Shown here: one piece after another, positions 1 through 8,456 of the stretch
Layout of the letters: every line of letters begins with the position of its first letter
Position numbering within the stretch: the stretch's first letter is position 1
Assembly: GCF_013184985.2 (NCBI RefSeq)
Contig: NZ_CP063418.1
Span: forward strand, 186,001-250,000
Origin: Actinomyces faecalis
GTDB lineage: Bacteria > Actinomycetota > Actinomycetes > Actinomycetales > Actinomycetaceae
Reading direction: 5' to 3'
Length of the DNA: 64,000 bases
Translations under genes and position numbers: made by a program
Notes under the pieces: generated by a model
What the model was told of the DNA's origin: nothing
Databases searched by the model: none
The model's input: only the letters and a program-made list of their open reading frames with translations

Positions 1-903
1 CGCAACCCTGACGACGCGGCAGCGGCAGAGAAGTTCAAGGAGATCGGCGAGGCCTACGCGGTCCTGTCCGACGAGAAGGACCGCCAGCAGTACGACGCGA
101 TCCGCGCTATGGCCGGCGGTGGCCCGCGCTTTACCTCCGGCGGTGCCGGGGGCGGCGCAGGCTTCGAGGACATCTTCTCCTCGATGTTCGGAGGCGGAGG
201 CAACGTCCGCTTCTCGACCTCCGGCGGTGGGGCGAGCCAGGGCGACTACGAGGACATCCTGCGGATGTTCGGAGGCGCCCAGGGCGGAGCCTTCGGGGGT
301 GGACGCTCGCGCGGACCCTTCGGCTTCGGCGGCTTCCAGTCCCAGCCCGAGCCTGTCAAGGGGCCGGACGTGCTGACCAATGCCACCCTCAGCTTCCGCC
401 AGGCCGTGGCTGGGGACGAAGTTGAGCTACGCGCGGATGGGCGGACGATGCGGGTGCGTATTCCAGCTGGCGTCCACAACGGGCAGAAGATCCGCCTGCG
501 CGGCAAGGGACGCCCGGGAACCAACGGCGCCCCGAACGGGGACATGGTCGTGACCGTGAGCGTGGAGAGCCACCCGGTCTACTCCATCGACGGCGCCAAC
601 CTGCGCATGGACCTACCGGTTACCCTCAAGGAGGCCGCGCTGGGGGCCACGGTGGAGGTGCCGCTGCTGGACGGCGGGGTCTCCAAGGTCAAGATCAAGG
701 GCGGTACGCAGTCGGGCACCGTGCTGCGCCTGCGTGGCAAGGGCATCAAGACCGCCAAGACCACCGGAGACCTGCTGGTGACCGTCGAGGTCGCGGTCCC
801 GCGCAAGCTGTCCAAGGACGCCAAGAGCGCGCTGGAGGCCTTCGACGCGGCGATGGGGGACACCGACCCCCGTCAGGTGCTGCGTGAGGAGGCTGGCACG
901 TGA
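1..903 (+). CDS. dnaJ: DnaJ/CbpA-type co-chaperone, 5' truncated by the window edge
   Basis: J-domain co-chaperone that stimulates the ATPase of DnaK and delivers substrates. The frame is open from base 1, so only the end of the J domain is present (residues 1-35, ending in DEKDRQQYDAIRAMA). A Gly/Phe-rich linker follows (about 36-115), then two C-terminal substrate-binding beta domains (about 118-300) with the usual GQKIRLRGKG and GTVLRLRGKG segments. No CxxCxGxG repeats are seen, so this is a zinc-finger-less (class B, CbpA-like) protein. Its stop overlaps the hspR start by 4 bp, the usual dnaK-grpE-dnaJ-hspR order of actinobacteria; dnaK and grpE would lie upstream of the window. Confidence 0.93.
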   Translation, partial: RNPDDAAAAEKFKEIGEAYAVLSDEKDRQQYDAIRAMAGGGPRFTSGGAGGGAGFEDIFSSMFGGGGNVRFSTSGGGASQGDYEDILRMFGGAQGGAFGGGRSRGPFGFGGFQSQPEPVKGPDVLTNATLSFRQAVAGDEVELRADGRTMRVRIPAGVHNGQKIRLRGKGRPGTNGAPNGDMVVTVSVESHPVYSIDGANLRMDLPVTLKEAALGATVEVPLLDGGVSKVKIKGGTQSGTVLRLRGKGIKTAKTTGDLLVTVEVAVPRKLSKDAKSALEAFDAAMGDTDPRQVLREEAGT

Positions 904-1328
904 GCCGCCGCCGGACAGGTCAGGGCCTGGCCTTCCTGGCCGAGGACGCCGCGGAGCGGGCGGTCTACGTCATCTCCGTGGCCGCCGACCTGGCCGGCAT
1001 GCACCCCCAGACCCTGCGTCAGTACGATCGCCTGGGTCTGGTCTCCCCGGCCCGCACATCAGGCCGGGGACGGCGCTACTCCTACCGAGACGTTGAGCGT
1101 CTGCGCCGCGTCCAGGCGCTGAGCCAGGAGGGAGTCAACCTGGAGGGTATCCGCCGCATCCTCGAGCTGGAGCGCCAGGTCGAGCGCCTGGAGCAGGACA
1201 ACCGTCGGCTGCGGGCCCGCCAGGCGGTGGTGGAGCGTGTGTTCGCGGCCGCGGCCGACGGTGAGGTCCAGGTTGTCCCCTCGGCCCGGCGTAGGCTGAG
1301 GAGTGGTGATGAGAGAAAGTGGTACTAG
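900..1328 (+). CDS. hspR: HspR, MerR-type heat-shock repressor
   Basis: Represses heat-shock genes by binding HAIR inverted repeats, with DnaK as co-repressor in the well-studied actinobacterial systems. 142 residues. The MerR helix-turn-helix spans about 22-70 (VISVAADLAGMHPQTLRQYD, then GRRYSYRDVERLRR), followed by a coiled segment (about 85-112, ELERQVERLEQDNRRLR). The GTG start sits in a GTGA overlap with the dnaJ stop, so translation is probably coupled. A clear HAIR site lies before clpB at 17543-17563. Assignment rests on HTH type, length and operon position. Confidence 0.93.
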   Translation: MSRRRTGQGLAFLAEDAAERAVYVISVAADLAGMHPQTLRQYDRLGLVSPARTSGRGRRYSYRDVERLRRVQALSQEGVNLEGIRRILELERQVERLEQDNRRLRARQAVVERVFAAAADGEVQVVPSARRRLRSGDERKWY

Positions 1329-1371
1329 TTTGTTCGGGGTCTAGCCAAATTTGATTTTCTCCGGCATGCTT

Positions 1372-1381
1372 GGACATGTCC
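1372..1381. promoter_or_regulatory. 10-bp palindrome before the GH101 gene
   Basis: GGACATGTCC is a perfect palindrome lying 24 bp before the ATG of the GH101 gene, in the 77-bp gap after hspR. It could be an operator. No regulator is known from the sequence and such short palindromes arise by chance. Confidence 0.25.
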
Positions 1382-1405
1382 CGTCCCGCATGCAAAGGAG
1401 CATCG

Positions 1406-4400
1406 ATGAGGCTGCCACGTTGGGTGCGCCCAGTTTCCCTGGCGCTCGCCACGGTTCTCGCCCTACCGGCCACCACGTTGGTGGCCAACGCGGTGGAGAC
1501 CCCGTTAGCCGGTCCCGCCGTCATCACAGCGAACGGACTGACCGTTCGCGTCTCTGACGCCTTCCCCCAGGTTCTGGGGTATACCTACGCTGGAAAGACC
1601 TTCGGAGCCAACGAGGACCCGGTGACCAGCGTCCTCATTGACGGTGCTGAGCGCCCGGTCAAGGAAGTCTCCGCATTTCAGAAGGATGGCGCCCAGGTTG
1701 ACTACACGGTGCGCTTCGAAGGCACCGATGTGGTCATGAAGGCCACTCTTGTGGCTGAGAATGTCACCTCCCAGCAGGCTGGGACCAAGGGCGCGCTGCG
1801 CCCGTCCCTGACCTTCAGGATCACCGAGCTCAGCGGAGCCCACACGGTTGAGATCCCTGGCCTGGGGCTGGCCTCAATCTCCTCAGCGTCCGCTGACAAC
1901 CAGTTCGCCAAGGCCACCACCAGTACCACGCGAGATACCAGGAGCTCGGCGGACTCCATCGGATCCCTGACGGCTCAGACCCCGGCCGGTCGTACGGGCA
2001 GTGCCTACACCTTCCTCTCAGCTGATGGGATCGCCGTTGGTCTGGAGACCAACGCCACCGCCTACAGCCCGGACGGTAAGACGGCTGGGACTACCGGGAA
2101 CTTCAACGGCCGGTGGACCAACGACGTCGTCGCCAAGGACGGTGCCACGGTCATGTCCGTCCAGCCCGGCCAGTGGACCTATCGGGGAGCGGCTGCCACC
2201 GACGCGATAGGAGACGATCCGCGCCCCTACGCCACAGTCGTCTTTGCGGCGGACGCCAACAACGATGGTGCCGTCAACTGGCAGGACGGTGCTATCGCCT
2301 ACGCGGACATCGCCGAGGAGATCCGTGGCACTGAGTCCAACCACAACTGGGTCATCACCCATATTCCCTTCAACTTTGCCTCCCAGGCGACGCACCCCTT
2401 CCAGCGCACGGCCGACGACGTCAAACGCGTCTCCCTGGCCACTGACGGACTGGGGCAGCGGGTCATGCTCAAGGGCTACGGCGCTGAGGGCCACGACTCT
2501 GCACATGTCGACTACGCCAACAACATCAACAACCGCGCTGGTGGTGAGGGCGGCCTGAAGGCGATGCTTGACGCCACCGAGGATGTCAACGCCATCTACG
2601 GCGTGCACGTCAACGCCACCGAGGCCTACGGTGAGTCACAGGACTTTGGCACCCTGCCCTTCACCGGGGGTCGCGGCTGGAACTGGCTGGGACAGTCCTA
2701 CTATGTCGATCTCCACCAGGATCTTGGCAGCGGCGCGATTGTCAAGCGCTTCCAGGACTTCCGTGACGAGTTCCCACTCCAGGAGTACCCGAGCTTCCGC
2801 TGGATCTACCTCGACGTCTACTACGGCTCGGGATGGACGGCTGACCGCCTAGGCCATGAGCTCAATGAGATGGGTTGGGAGATTGGCTCGGAGTGGAGCG
2901 AGAAGTTTGAGCGCTACTCCACCTGGTCCCACTGGTCCAATGACGAGAACTACGGTGGTCACACCCTCAAGGGGATGAGCTCGGAGATCATCCGCTTCAT
3001 CGACAATGCCCACAAGGACACCTGGAACCCGAACGTGGTCCTGGGCTACCCCCAGATCGTGGACTTCGAGGGGTGGACCGGGCACCAGGACCAGGTCGCT
3101 TTCTACCGCAACCTGTGGGGGAATAACCTGCCTGCCAAGTTCCTTCAGGCTAGCCGCATCATGAGCCAGACCTCCGAGGATGTCGACGGCGGCAGGAGAC
3201 TGACGTACACCTTCGCCAATGGCACTGTGGGAACGGGTGTGACCACTGTCAACAGCGAGACCGCTGGTAACCAGGTCAAGACCGTCACTGACGCCGACAT
3301 GGCTGCCTCGCGCTCCCTGACCTACGACGGCGCCCAGGTCCTCAACGGCACCTCCTACCTGCTGCCCTGGACTGACAACGGCACCGAGGCCGGTGCGCCG
3401 CGCCTGTACTACTACAATCCGGACGGCACCGAGAGCACCTGGACGCTGACCAACGCCTATAAGGACCAGGGTTCCCTCGCCCTGTACCGGCTCACTGACG
3501 CCGGCAAGGTCAAGGTTGCTGACCTCCCTGTCACCCATGGGCAGGTGACTATTCCGGCCTCGGCCTACGCGGACGTCCCGGCCTCGGAGTACTCGGCCAC
3601 CGCTTTCGTGCTCTACCCGGCCTCCACGCCGTCGGCGGTCACTGCCCCCAGCTGGGGCGAGGGCAGCTTCCTGGTCAACCCAGGCCTTGACGGTGGGCTG
3701 GAGGGCTATGCCACCACTGGTGACGTCGTGGCCACCACGGACGCCCAGCGTGACCCGATTGCACGTCTGGGTGCAGGGGAGTCCTCGCTCAGCCAGCAGG
3801 TCATGGACCTGGCGGCCGGCACCTACCAGGCCAGCGCCTGGGTCGAGGTCGGTGGTGGGACCGGGACGCGCCCGGTGGACGTGAGCGTGTCTGGTCAGGG
3901 GATAGCTCCGGCACTGTCACAGCAGCTAGGGGCCTGGCAGGAGGCCACCGTTGACCAGCCCGTGACGACGGTCTTCGAGAACTTCGAGAACGTCACTCAA
4001 GGCTGGGGCATCTTCGTCAAGGGGAACGCGGGCGGATCTACTGACCCGCGTACCGTGATGGCTCCGCTCAACGCCCCGTGGACCCAGAAGGGCGCGACGA
4101 TGCCTGATGGCAGGACCAAGCCGACTGATGACGTCATTGGTGGGCACTGGTCGCTACGCTCCCACGAGGAGAACAACGGGCTGATTTACCGCACCGTCCC
4201 CCAGACGGTCAGCTTCGCTCCAGGCCACCGCTACCGCGTGTCCTTCGACTACGAGAACGCGTACAACGGTTCCTACAACTGGATCACCGGCTACACCCGT
4301 ACCGGTTCCCAGGGGGCGAGCGACTACGTCGTGGACCGGACGGTTATGCCACAGCGCACCACCGCCACCCGCTTCGAGTCGGAGTTCACGGCTGGAGCCT

Positions 4401-7396
4401 GTGGCTCCTACTACGTTGGTCTTGAGCGGGGGAACGCGAACGGCCCCTTTGACGATTTCACGATCGACAACGTGCGCGTGGAGGACCTGGGCGAGGTTGA
4501 CAACGTCCCCGGTTGCCTTCTGCCGTCGGTCTCCTTCGCTCAGGCACCGCAGGCAGGTCAGGCCGTCACGGTCAGCGCCGTGCTGACCAATAACGGTGAC
4601 TCCGAAGCCACCAACCTGACCGGATCCCTGAGCCTGCCTGCGGGCTGGAGCGTCCAACCCGCCTCTGTCACGGCCGCCTCCCTGGCTCCCGGAGCCCAGA
4701 CGCGTATGACCTGGACGCTCACCGCTCCTCAGGACAGCGCTGGCCAGATGGTCCGTGCGGCACTGACCGTGGGATACACCGCGGACGGGCAGGAGCATGC
4801 TGTCGTTGGCAGCGCCCAGGCACAGGTCCTGCGCTCGGTTCACCCCAACGGCATGACCTATCTGTCTGACCTGCCCTTCTCCACGGTCTACCAGGTGAGT
4901 AACGGGTGGGGCCCGGTTGAGCGAGACACCTCCAATGGTGAGAACCAGGCCGGTGACGGAGCGACCATGACCCTGCGCGGTACGGAGTACGACAAGGGCT
5001 TGGGTGCCCATGCCTACTCCCGGGTAGCCTTTGACCTCAACGGTCAGTGCCACACCTTCGCCGCCACCGTTGGCGTTCAGGATGGCAGGGCTGGGTCGGT
5101 CTCCTTCAAGGTCAGCGCCGTCACCGGCGTCGCTAGCGGTACGCCGCAGCTACGTACCCTCCAGGAGACTGGGGTCCTCAGGCAGCAGAGCGACCCGGTT
5201 GAGCTCTCGGGTGATGTCACCGGTGCTGACGCCGTCCTGCTTGAGGTCTTTGACGGTGGGGACGGCAACGGTTCCGACCATGCCAACTGGGCCAATGCTC
5301 GCGTGGCGTGCGGCACTGGATCGATCGATGGTCCGGCCGGTGGCCAGGAACCGGTAGCGACCGTGGACTACGATGGCCCGCTCACACTCGTGGCGGCTCC
5401 GGCTGCCTACTCCGCCAACCCGACCGATCTGATGTTCGATAAGAACCCGGCAACCTTCTATGACAAGAACTGGGCCGGCAGCGTGGCACCGCACCCCTCG
5501 GACATTGACCTGGCGCTCCTGCCCAGTGCTGAGGCCACGAGCGGTGAGGCTCAGACCGTCCAGGGGATCTCAGTGCTCAGTCGTGCGGGCCAGGCCAACG
5601 GCCGGATCGCCCGTTACGAGGTCTACGCCGGCCAGGACGCTGGCAACATCACCACTCTGGTAGCCAAGGGGACGCTGCCCAACCAGGAAGCCGCTCAGAA
5701 GATTGTCTTCGATAAGCCGGTGGAGACCAAGTTCCTACGTCTGCGGGTCCTCAGCTCCTACCGGACCAAGGAGACTGAGCCTGAGGGCCTGCTCGCCGTC
5801 GCCGAGCTGGGTCTGCTCGCCCCGGACCTGAACGCCCCTGAGCCGAAGGATCCGGAGACCAGCGACGGTGAGGGCTCACACGAGCCGGACGCCGGGGAGA
5901 CGGACACTGCGGCACACACTGGCCCGGTGACGGTACGCACCGACGCCGGACCCGCCCTGGGCCAGGATGACGCCGTCGTGACTGCCGCGACCACGGCCGG
6001 TGCCACGGGTACGGTGACCACCTCGATCAACCGCTCGACGGCACGCAACTATGTGGCCGCAGACCAGAAGCACGGTTCTTACTTCCAGCGGGTGCCGGTG
6101 ACCTTCACTGTCCCCGAGGGAGGTGCCACCGTGACGCTGATGGTCAAGGCAGGTCAGGGCGACGCCCAGGTTCTCGTCGACGACCTGCGCCTGGTGTCAA
6201 TCACGCCCGCGGTCAACGACCTGTCCGGAGTGGACTGCTCCGTCTCGCCAGTACCTGAGCAGTGCACCTCTAGATGGGCTAACGCCACGCTTGCTGAGCG
6301 ACTGGTGACGGTCTCTGCCCGGGAGATCGCCAGCGAAAGTGTCCTCCAGCCCGGTGCCTTCGACCCGCTGCAGGCTGGCGTGCGTAACACGGCAGGTGTA
6401 GGCGTACGTGACGTAGTTGAGGACGAGCCCGCCTATGACGGTGCGCTCGATGTGACCGCGGCCAAGCCCGGGGAGACGATCACCGTCACCGGACAGGGCT
6501 GGCGCGCTGGCGAGCAGGTCACCTTGCTGCTGGATGGCACCCCCGTCCCGCGTGCCGCGGATGACGCTGCGGTGGTCTCCCAGGTCGCAGGTGATGATGG
6601 CACTGTCCGTTTTGAGTGGACCGTGCCTGAGGGCCTGGCTGGTGGCTCCCACCTGCTGAGCCTGCGAGGTGGTGAGAACAGTCGGATCAAGGACCTGCTG
6701 TTCGTTGTTGTGAAGCCTGCTGGTGTGCTCAGCGCCACCGAGGCACAGCCTGGTACCACGGTGAACGTGGTGGGTACTGGCTGGCAGCCTGGTGCCACGG
6801 TGACGCTGGCGGTTGGCGAAGACAAGGTCGAGGGCGCCTCGGCGGTGGTAGACAAGAACGGCTCGGTCACTGTCCCATGGACGGTACCGGCGGATGCGAC
6901 GCCCGGTTCGGTGACACTGACCATCAGTGATGGAAACACGAGCATCGATCTGGCACTGACCGTTCTGGAGAAGACTGAGGAGCCTGGTGGTTCGGATGAG
7001 CCGGGTACTCCTGGTGAGCCTGGTGGTTCGGATGAGCCGGGTACTCCTGGTGAGCCTGGTGGTTCGGATGAGCCGGGTACTCCTGGTGAGCCTGGTGGTT
7101 CGGATGAGCCGGGTACTCCTGGTGAGCCTGGTGGTTCGGATGAGCCAGGTACTCCCGGCGAGCCCGGTGGCGCGGGTGAACCCGGTACCTCTGATGGGTC
7201 CAGCGGTTCGGGTGAGGCCGGAGCTACCAGCCAGCACCCCAGTGACGGCAGAACTGAAAGCGGTACGCCTACCAGGCCCGTCAAACGGGGCGGGTTCTCG
7301 CTGGCCAAGACCGGTGTGGCAGGCCTGGGCCTGCTCGCCGTGTCGCTGATGGTCGGCAGTGCGGGTGTGCTTCTCACCCGTCAGCGTGAGGACTGA
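1406..7396 (+). CDS. Secreted GH101 endo-alpha-N-acetylgalactosaminidase with LAKTG wall anchor
   Basis: Releases the Gal-beta-1,3-GalNAc core-1 disaccharide from mucin-type O-glycoproteins at the cell surface. 1996 residues from the ATG at 1406, preceded by AAAGGAG (1394-1400); an upstream TTG at 1370 in frame is less likely. Order: Sec signal peptide (1-30, RLPRWVRPVSLALATVLALP), GH101 catalytic region (about 40-800) with WIYLDVYYG, where Asp470 aligns with the GH101 nucleophile, and GSEW, where Glu496 aligns with the acid/base. A NEW3-like domain (about 1035-1115), an NPCBM-like domain (about 1145-1305), a discoidin-like domain (about 1315-1475) and Ig-like modules follow. Five Gly/Pro-rich 12-residue repeats precede the sorting signal LAKTG, a hydrophobic segment and the tail RQRED. 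An EF-hand-like loop (DANNDGAVNWQD) lies in the catalytic region. Confidence 0.93.
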   Translation: MRLPRWVRPVSLALATVLALPATTLVANAVETPLAGPAVITANGLTVRVSDAFPQVLGYTYAGKTFGANEDPVTSVLIDGAERPVKEVSAFQKDGAQVDYTVRFEGTDVVMKATLVAENVTSQQAGTKGALRPSLTFRITELSGAHTVEIPGLGLASISSASADNQFAKATTSTTRDTRSSADSIGSLTAQTPAGRTGSAYTFLSADGIAVGLETNATAYSPDGKTAGTTGNFNGRWTNDVVAKDGATVMSVQPGQWTYRGAAATDAIGDDPRPYATVVFAADANNDGAVNWQDGAIAYADIAEEIRGTESNHNWVITHIPFNFASQATHPFQRTADDVKRVSLATDGLGQRVMLKGYGAEGHDSAHVDYANNINNRAGGEGGLKAMLDATEDVNAIYGVHVNATEAYGESQDFGTLPFTGGRGWNWLGQSYYVDLHQDLGSGAIVKRFQDFRDEFPLQEYPSFRWIYLDVYYGSGWTADRLGHELNEMGWEIGSEWSEKFERYSTWSHWSNDENYGGHTLKGMSSEIIRFIDNAHKDTWNPNVVLGYPQIVDFEGWTGHQDQVAFYRNLWGNNLPAKFLQASRIMSQTSEDVDGGRRLTYTFANGTVGTGVTTVNSETAGNQVKTVTDADMAASRSLTYDGAQVLNGTSYLLPWTDNGTEAGAPRLYYYNPDGTESTWTLTNAYKDQGSLALYRLTDAGKVKVADLPVTHGQVTIPASAYADVPASEYSATAFVLYPASTPSAVTAPSWGEGSFLVNPGLDGGLEGYATTGDVVATTDAQRDPIARLGAGESSLSQQVMDLAAGTYQASAWVEVGGGTGTRPVDVSVSGQGIAPALSQQLGAWQEATVDQPVTTVFENFENVTQGWGIFVKGNAGGSTDPRTVMAPLNAPWTQKGATMPDGRTKPTDDVIGGHWSLRSHEENNGLIYRTVPQTVSFAPGHRYRVSFDYENAYNGSYNWITGYTRTGSQGASDYVVDRTVMPQRTTATRFESEFTAGACGSYYVGLERGNANGPFDDFTIDNVRVEDLGEVDNVPGCLLPSVSFAQAPQAGQAVTVSAVLTNNGDSEATNLTGSLSLPAGWSVQPASVTAASLAPGAQTRMTWTLTAPQDSAGQMVRAALTVGYTADGQEHAVVGSAQAQVLRSVHPNGMTYLSDLPFSTVYQVSNGWGPVERDTSNGENQAGDGATMTLRGTEYDKGLGAHAYSRVAFDLNGQCHTFAATVGVQDGRAGSVSFKVSAVTGVASGTPQLRTLQETGVLRQQSDPVELSGDVTGADAVLLEVFDGGDGNGSDHANWANARVACGTGSIDGPAGGQEPVATVDYDGPLTLVAAPAAYSANPTDLMFDKNPATFYDKNWAGSVAPHPSDIDLALLPSAEATSGEAQTVQGISVLSRAGQANGRIARYEVYAGQDAGNITTLVAKGTLPNQEAAQKIVFDKPVETKFLRLRVLSSYRTKETEPEGLLAVAELGLLAPDLNAPEPKDPETSDGEGSHEPDAGETDTAAHTGPVTVRTDAGPALGQDDAVVTAATTAGATGTVTTSINRSTARNYVAADQKHGSYFQRVPVTFTVPEGGATVTLMVKAGQGDAQVLVDDLRLVSITPAVNDLSGVDCSVSPVPEQCTSRWANATLAERLVTVSAREIASESVLQPGAFDPLQAGVRNTAGVGVRDVVEDEPAYDGALDVTAAKPGETITVTGQGWRAGEQVTLLLDGTPVPRAADDAAVVSQVAGDDGTVRFEWTVPEGLAGGSHLLSLRGGENSRIKDLLFVVVKPAGVLSATEAQPGTTVNVVGTGWQPGATVTLAVGEDKVEGASAVVDKNGSVTVPWTVPADATPGSVTLTISDGNTSIDLALTVLEKTEEPGGSDEPGTPGEPGGSDEPGTPGEPGGSDEPGTPGEPGGSDEPGTPGEPGGSDEPGTPGEPGGAGEPGTSDGSSGSGEAGATSQHPSDGRTESGTPTRPVKRGGFSLAKTGVAGLGLLAVSLMVGSAGVLLTRQRED
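6980..7159 (+). repeat. 36-bp tandem repeats (5 copies) in the GH101 gene
   Basis: Five consecutive 36-bp units encode EPGGSDEPGTPG each. The first four are essentially identical and the fifth has a few synonymous changes; degenerate copies continue to about 7200. They form the acidic, Pro/Gly-rich wall-spanning stalk before the LAKTG signal. Such arrays easily change copy number. Confidence 0.95.
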
Positions 7397-7435
7397 CTGG
7401 TTCACGATCCAGTCCCCCTGCGCCTGATCGGTGGG

Positions 7436-7481
7436 ATGGTGGACTCGGCCTCTGGACTGAGACTGAGGCTGAGTCCACCAT
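7436..7481 (+). terminator. Terminator after the GH101 gene
   Basis: A 17-bp stem (7436-7452 with 7465-7481, one G-T pair) and a 12-base loop, 39 bp after the GH101 stop. The tail is TCCTGCC and not a T run, as is common in high-GC actinobacteria. Confidence 0.7.
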
Positions 7482-7616
7482 TCCTGCCTGTTGAGTGTCC
7501 GCGTCCTGCACCGGGGTATTCGAGCCGCTGGGATGATCCAGGTAGGCTTCACACAGGCCGAGCCGTGAGGGGCTTTGGCACAGTGAGACGAGAAGTCACC
7601 AGCGTGATGAGGACCT

Positions 7617-8399
7617 ATGGCACAGCGAAACATGGACGACGACGGCCAGCCTCGCTACGGCCAGCGGGTGACCCCGGAGGAGCTGGAGCAGATCCGACGC
7701 GAGCAGGGGCTTGAGCCTCCGCCAGCCCGTGCCCCCCAGGGGGACGACGAGCAGAGGTGGAGCGCGCAGGCGTCCTCCCCGATGCAGCCGGGCTGGGGCA
7801 GTGAGGCCAACCCCTACGGCTACACAGGACAGCGTCCTGCTGCCGTGGGCGGGGCGCCGGGTGCCCCGGCGCCAGGCCAGCAGCCACCGGCCGGTGGCTG
7901 GTCCTGGCAGCAGGAAGCCGACCGCCAGCCCCGCAGACGTCGGTGGGGCATGCTCGTCACCGGCCTGGTCATGCTCATCGTCCTCCCGATCGCGCTGGGG
8001 GTGGGGGCCGTGCTGACGGTGGTCAGCGGGTCCTTGTCCACCGGTTCCGTGCTCACCGAGTCCGGCGAGGTCTACCTCGACCAGGGGCAGGCTGTGGGTC
8101 TGTACAGCTCGGACGCCTCGGTCTCCACGGAGCAGTGCTCCGTCACGGCTCCCTCCGGTGAGGCGGTGGAGGTGACGGCCATCGGCCAGGACCTGCCCTA
8201 CGCGAGCCTCACGGCGCCTGAGTCGGGGAGCTACACGGTCTCCTGCCCGGCCGGGACGCAGGGCGTCATCGTCGGACCGGCGCTCAACACCGACCGGATC
8301 GTGCCGGCCGGGGCCATGCTGCTGGGCGCAGGAGTCTGCGCTGTCATCGGGCTGGGCCTGACGATTGCCGGCCTGGTGCGCCTGACCCGACGCCGGTAG
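7617..8399 (+). CDS. Membrane protein of unknown function, two membrane segments
   Basis: 260 residues, not recognised as a named family. A hydrophilic Pro/Gln/Gly-rich cytoplasmic N-terminus (1-105) ends in the basic cluster RRRRW. A membrane segment follows (about 111-132, MLVTGLVMLIVLPIALGVGA), then an outer region of about 95 residues with two cysteines (EQCSV and VSCPA) that could form a disulfide, then a second membrane segment (about 230-253) and a basic tail TRRR. GAGG 5 bases before the ATG supports the start. It is monocistronic, between the GH101 terminator and the convergent S9 peptidase gene. Confidence 0.8.
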   Translation: MAQRNMDDDGQPRYGQRVTPEELEQIRREQGLEPPPARAPQGDDEQRWSAQASSPMQPGWGSEANPYGYTGQRPAAVGGAPGAPAPGQQPPAGGWSWQQEADRQPRRRRWGMLVTGLVMLIVLPIALGVGAVLTVVSGSLSTGSVLTESGEVYLDQGQAVGLYSSDASVSTEQCSVTAPSGEAVEVTAIGQDLPYASLTAPESGSYTVSCPAGTQGVIVGPALNTDRIVPAGAMLLGAGVCAVIGLGLTIAGLVRLTRRR

Positions 8400-8400
8400 A

Positions 8401-8417
8401 GGCTGGCTCGGCCAGCC
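8401..8417. terminator. Short hairpin between convergent genes
   Basis: GGCTGGC-TCG-GCCAGCC, a perfect 7-bp stem directly after the stop of the two-segment membrane protein and 40 bp from the end of the convergent S9 gene. It could serve either strand. There is no T run. Confidence 0.45.
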
Positions 8418-8456
8418 AGATGGCCGGCTACGCGAGCAGGAACGTAGCGGGCCTGA

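Noticed and set aside
6980..7159. CRISPR-like array of 36-bp repeats
   Set aside because: Units are directly adjacent without spacers, in frame in a coding stalk.
6197..7633. 478-codon minus frame opposite the GH101 gene
   Set aside because: It is the antisense of the Gly/Pro repeat region, repetitive (TRSTRLIRTTRL), with no start signal.
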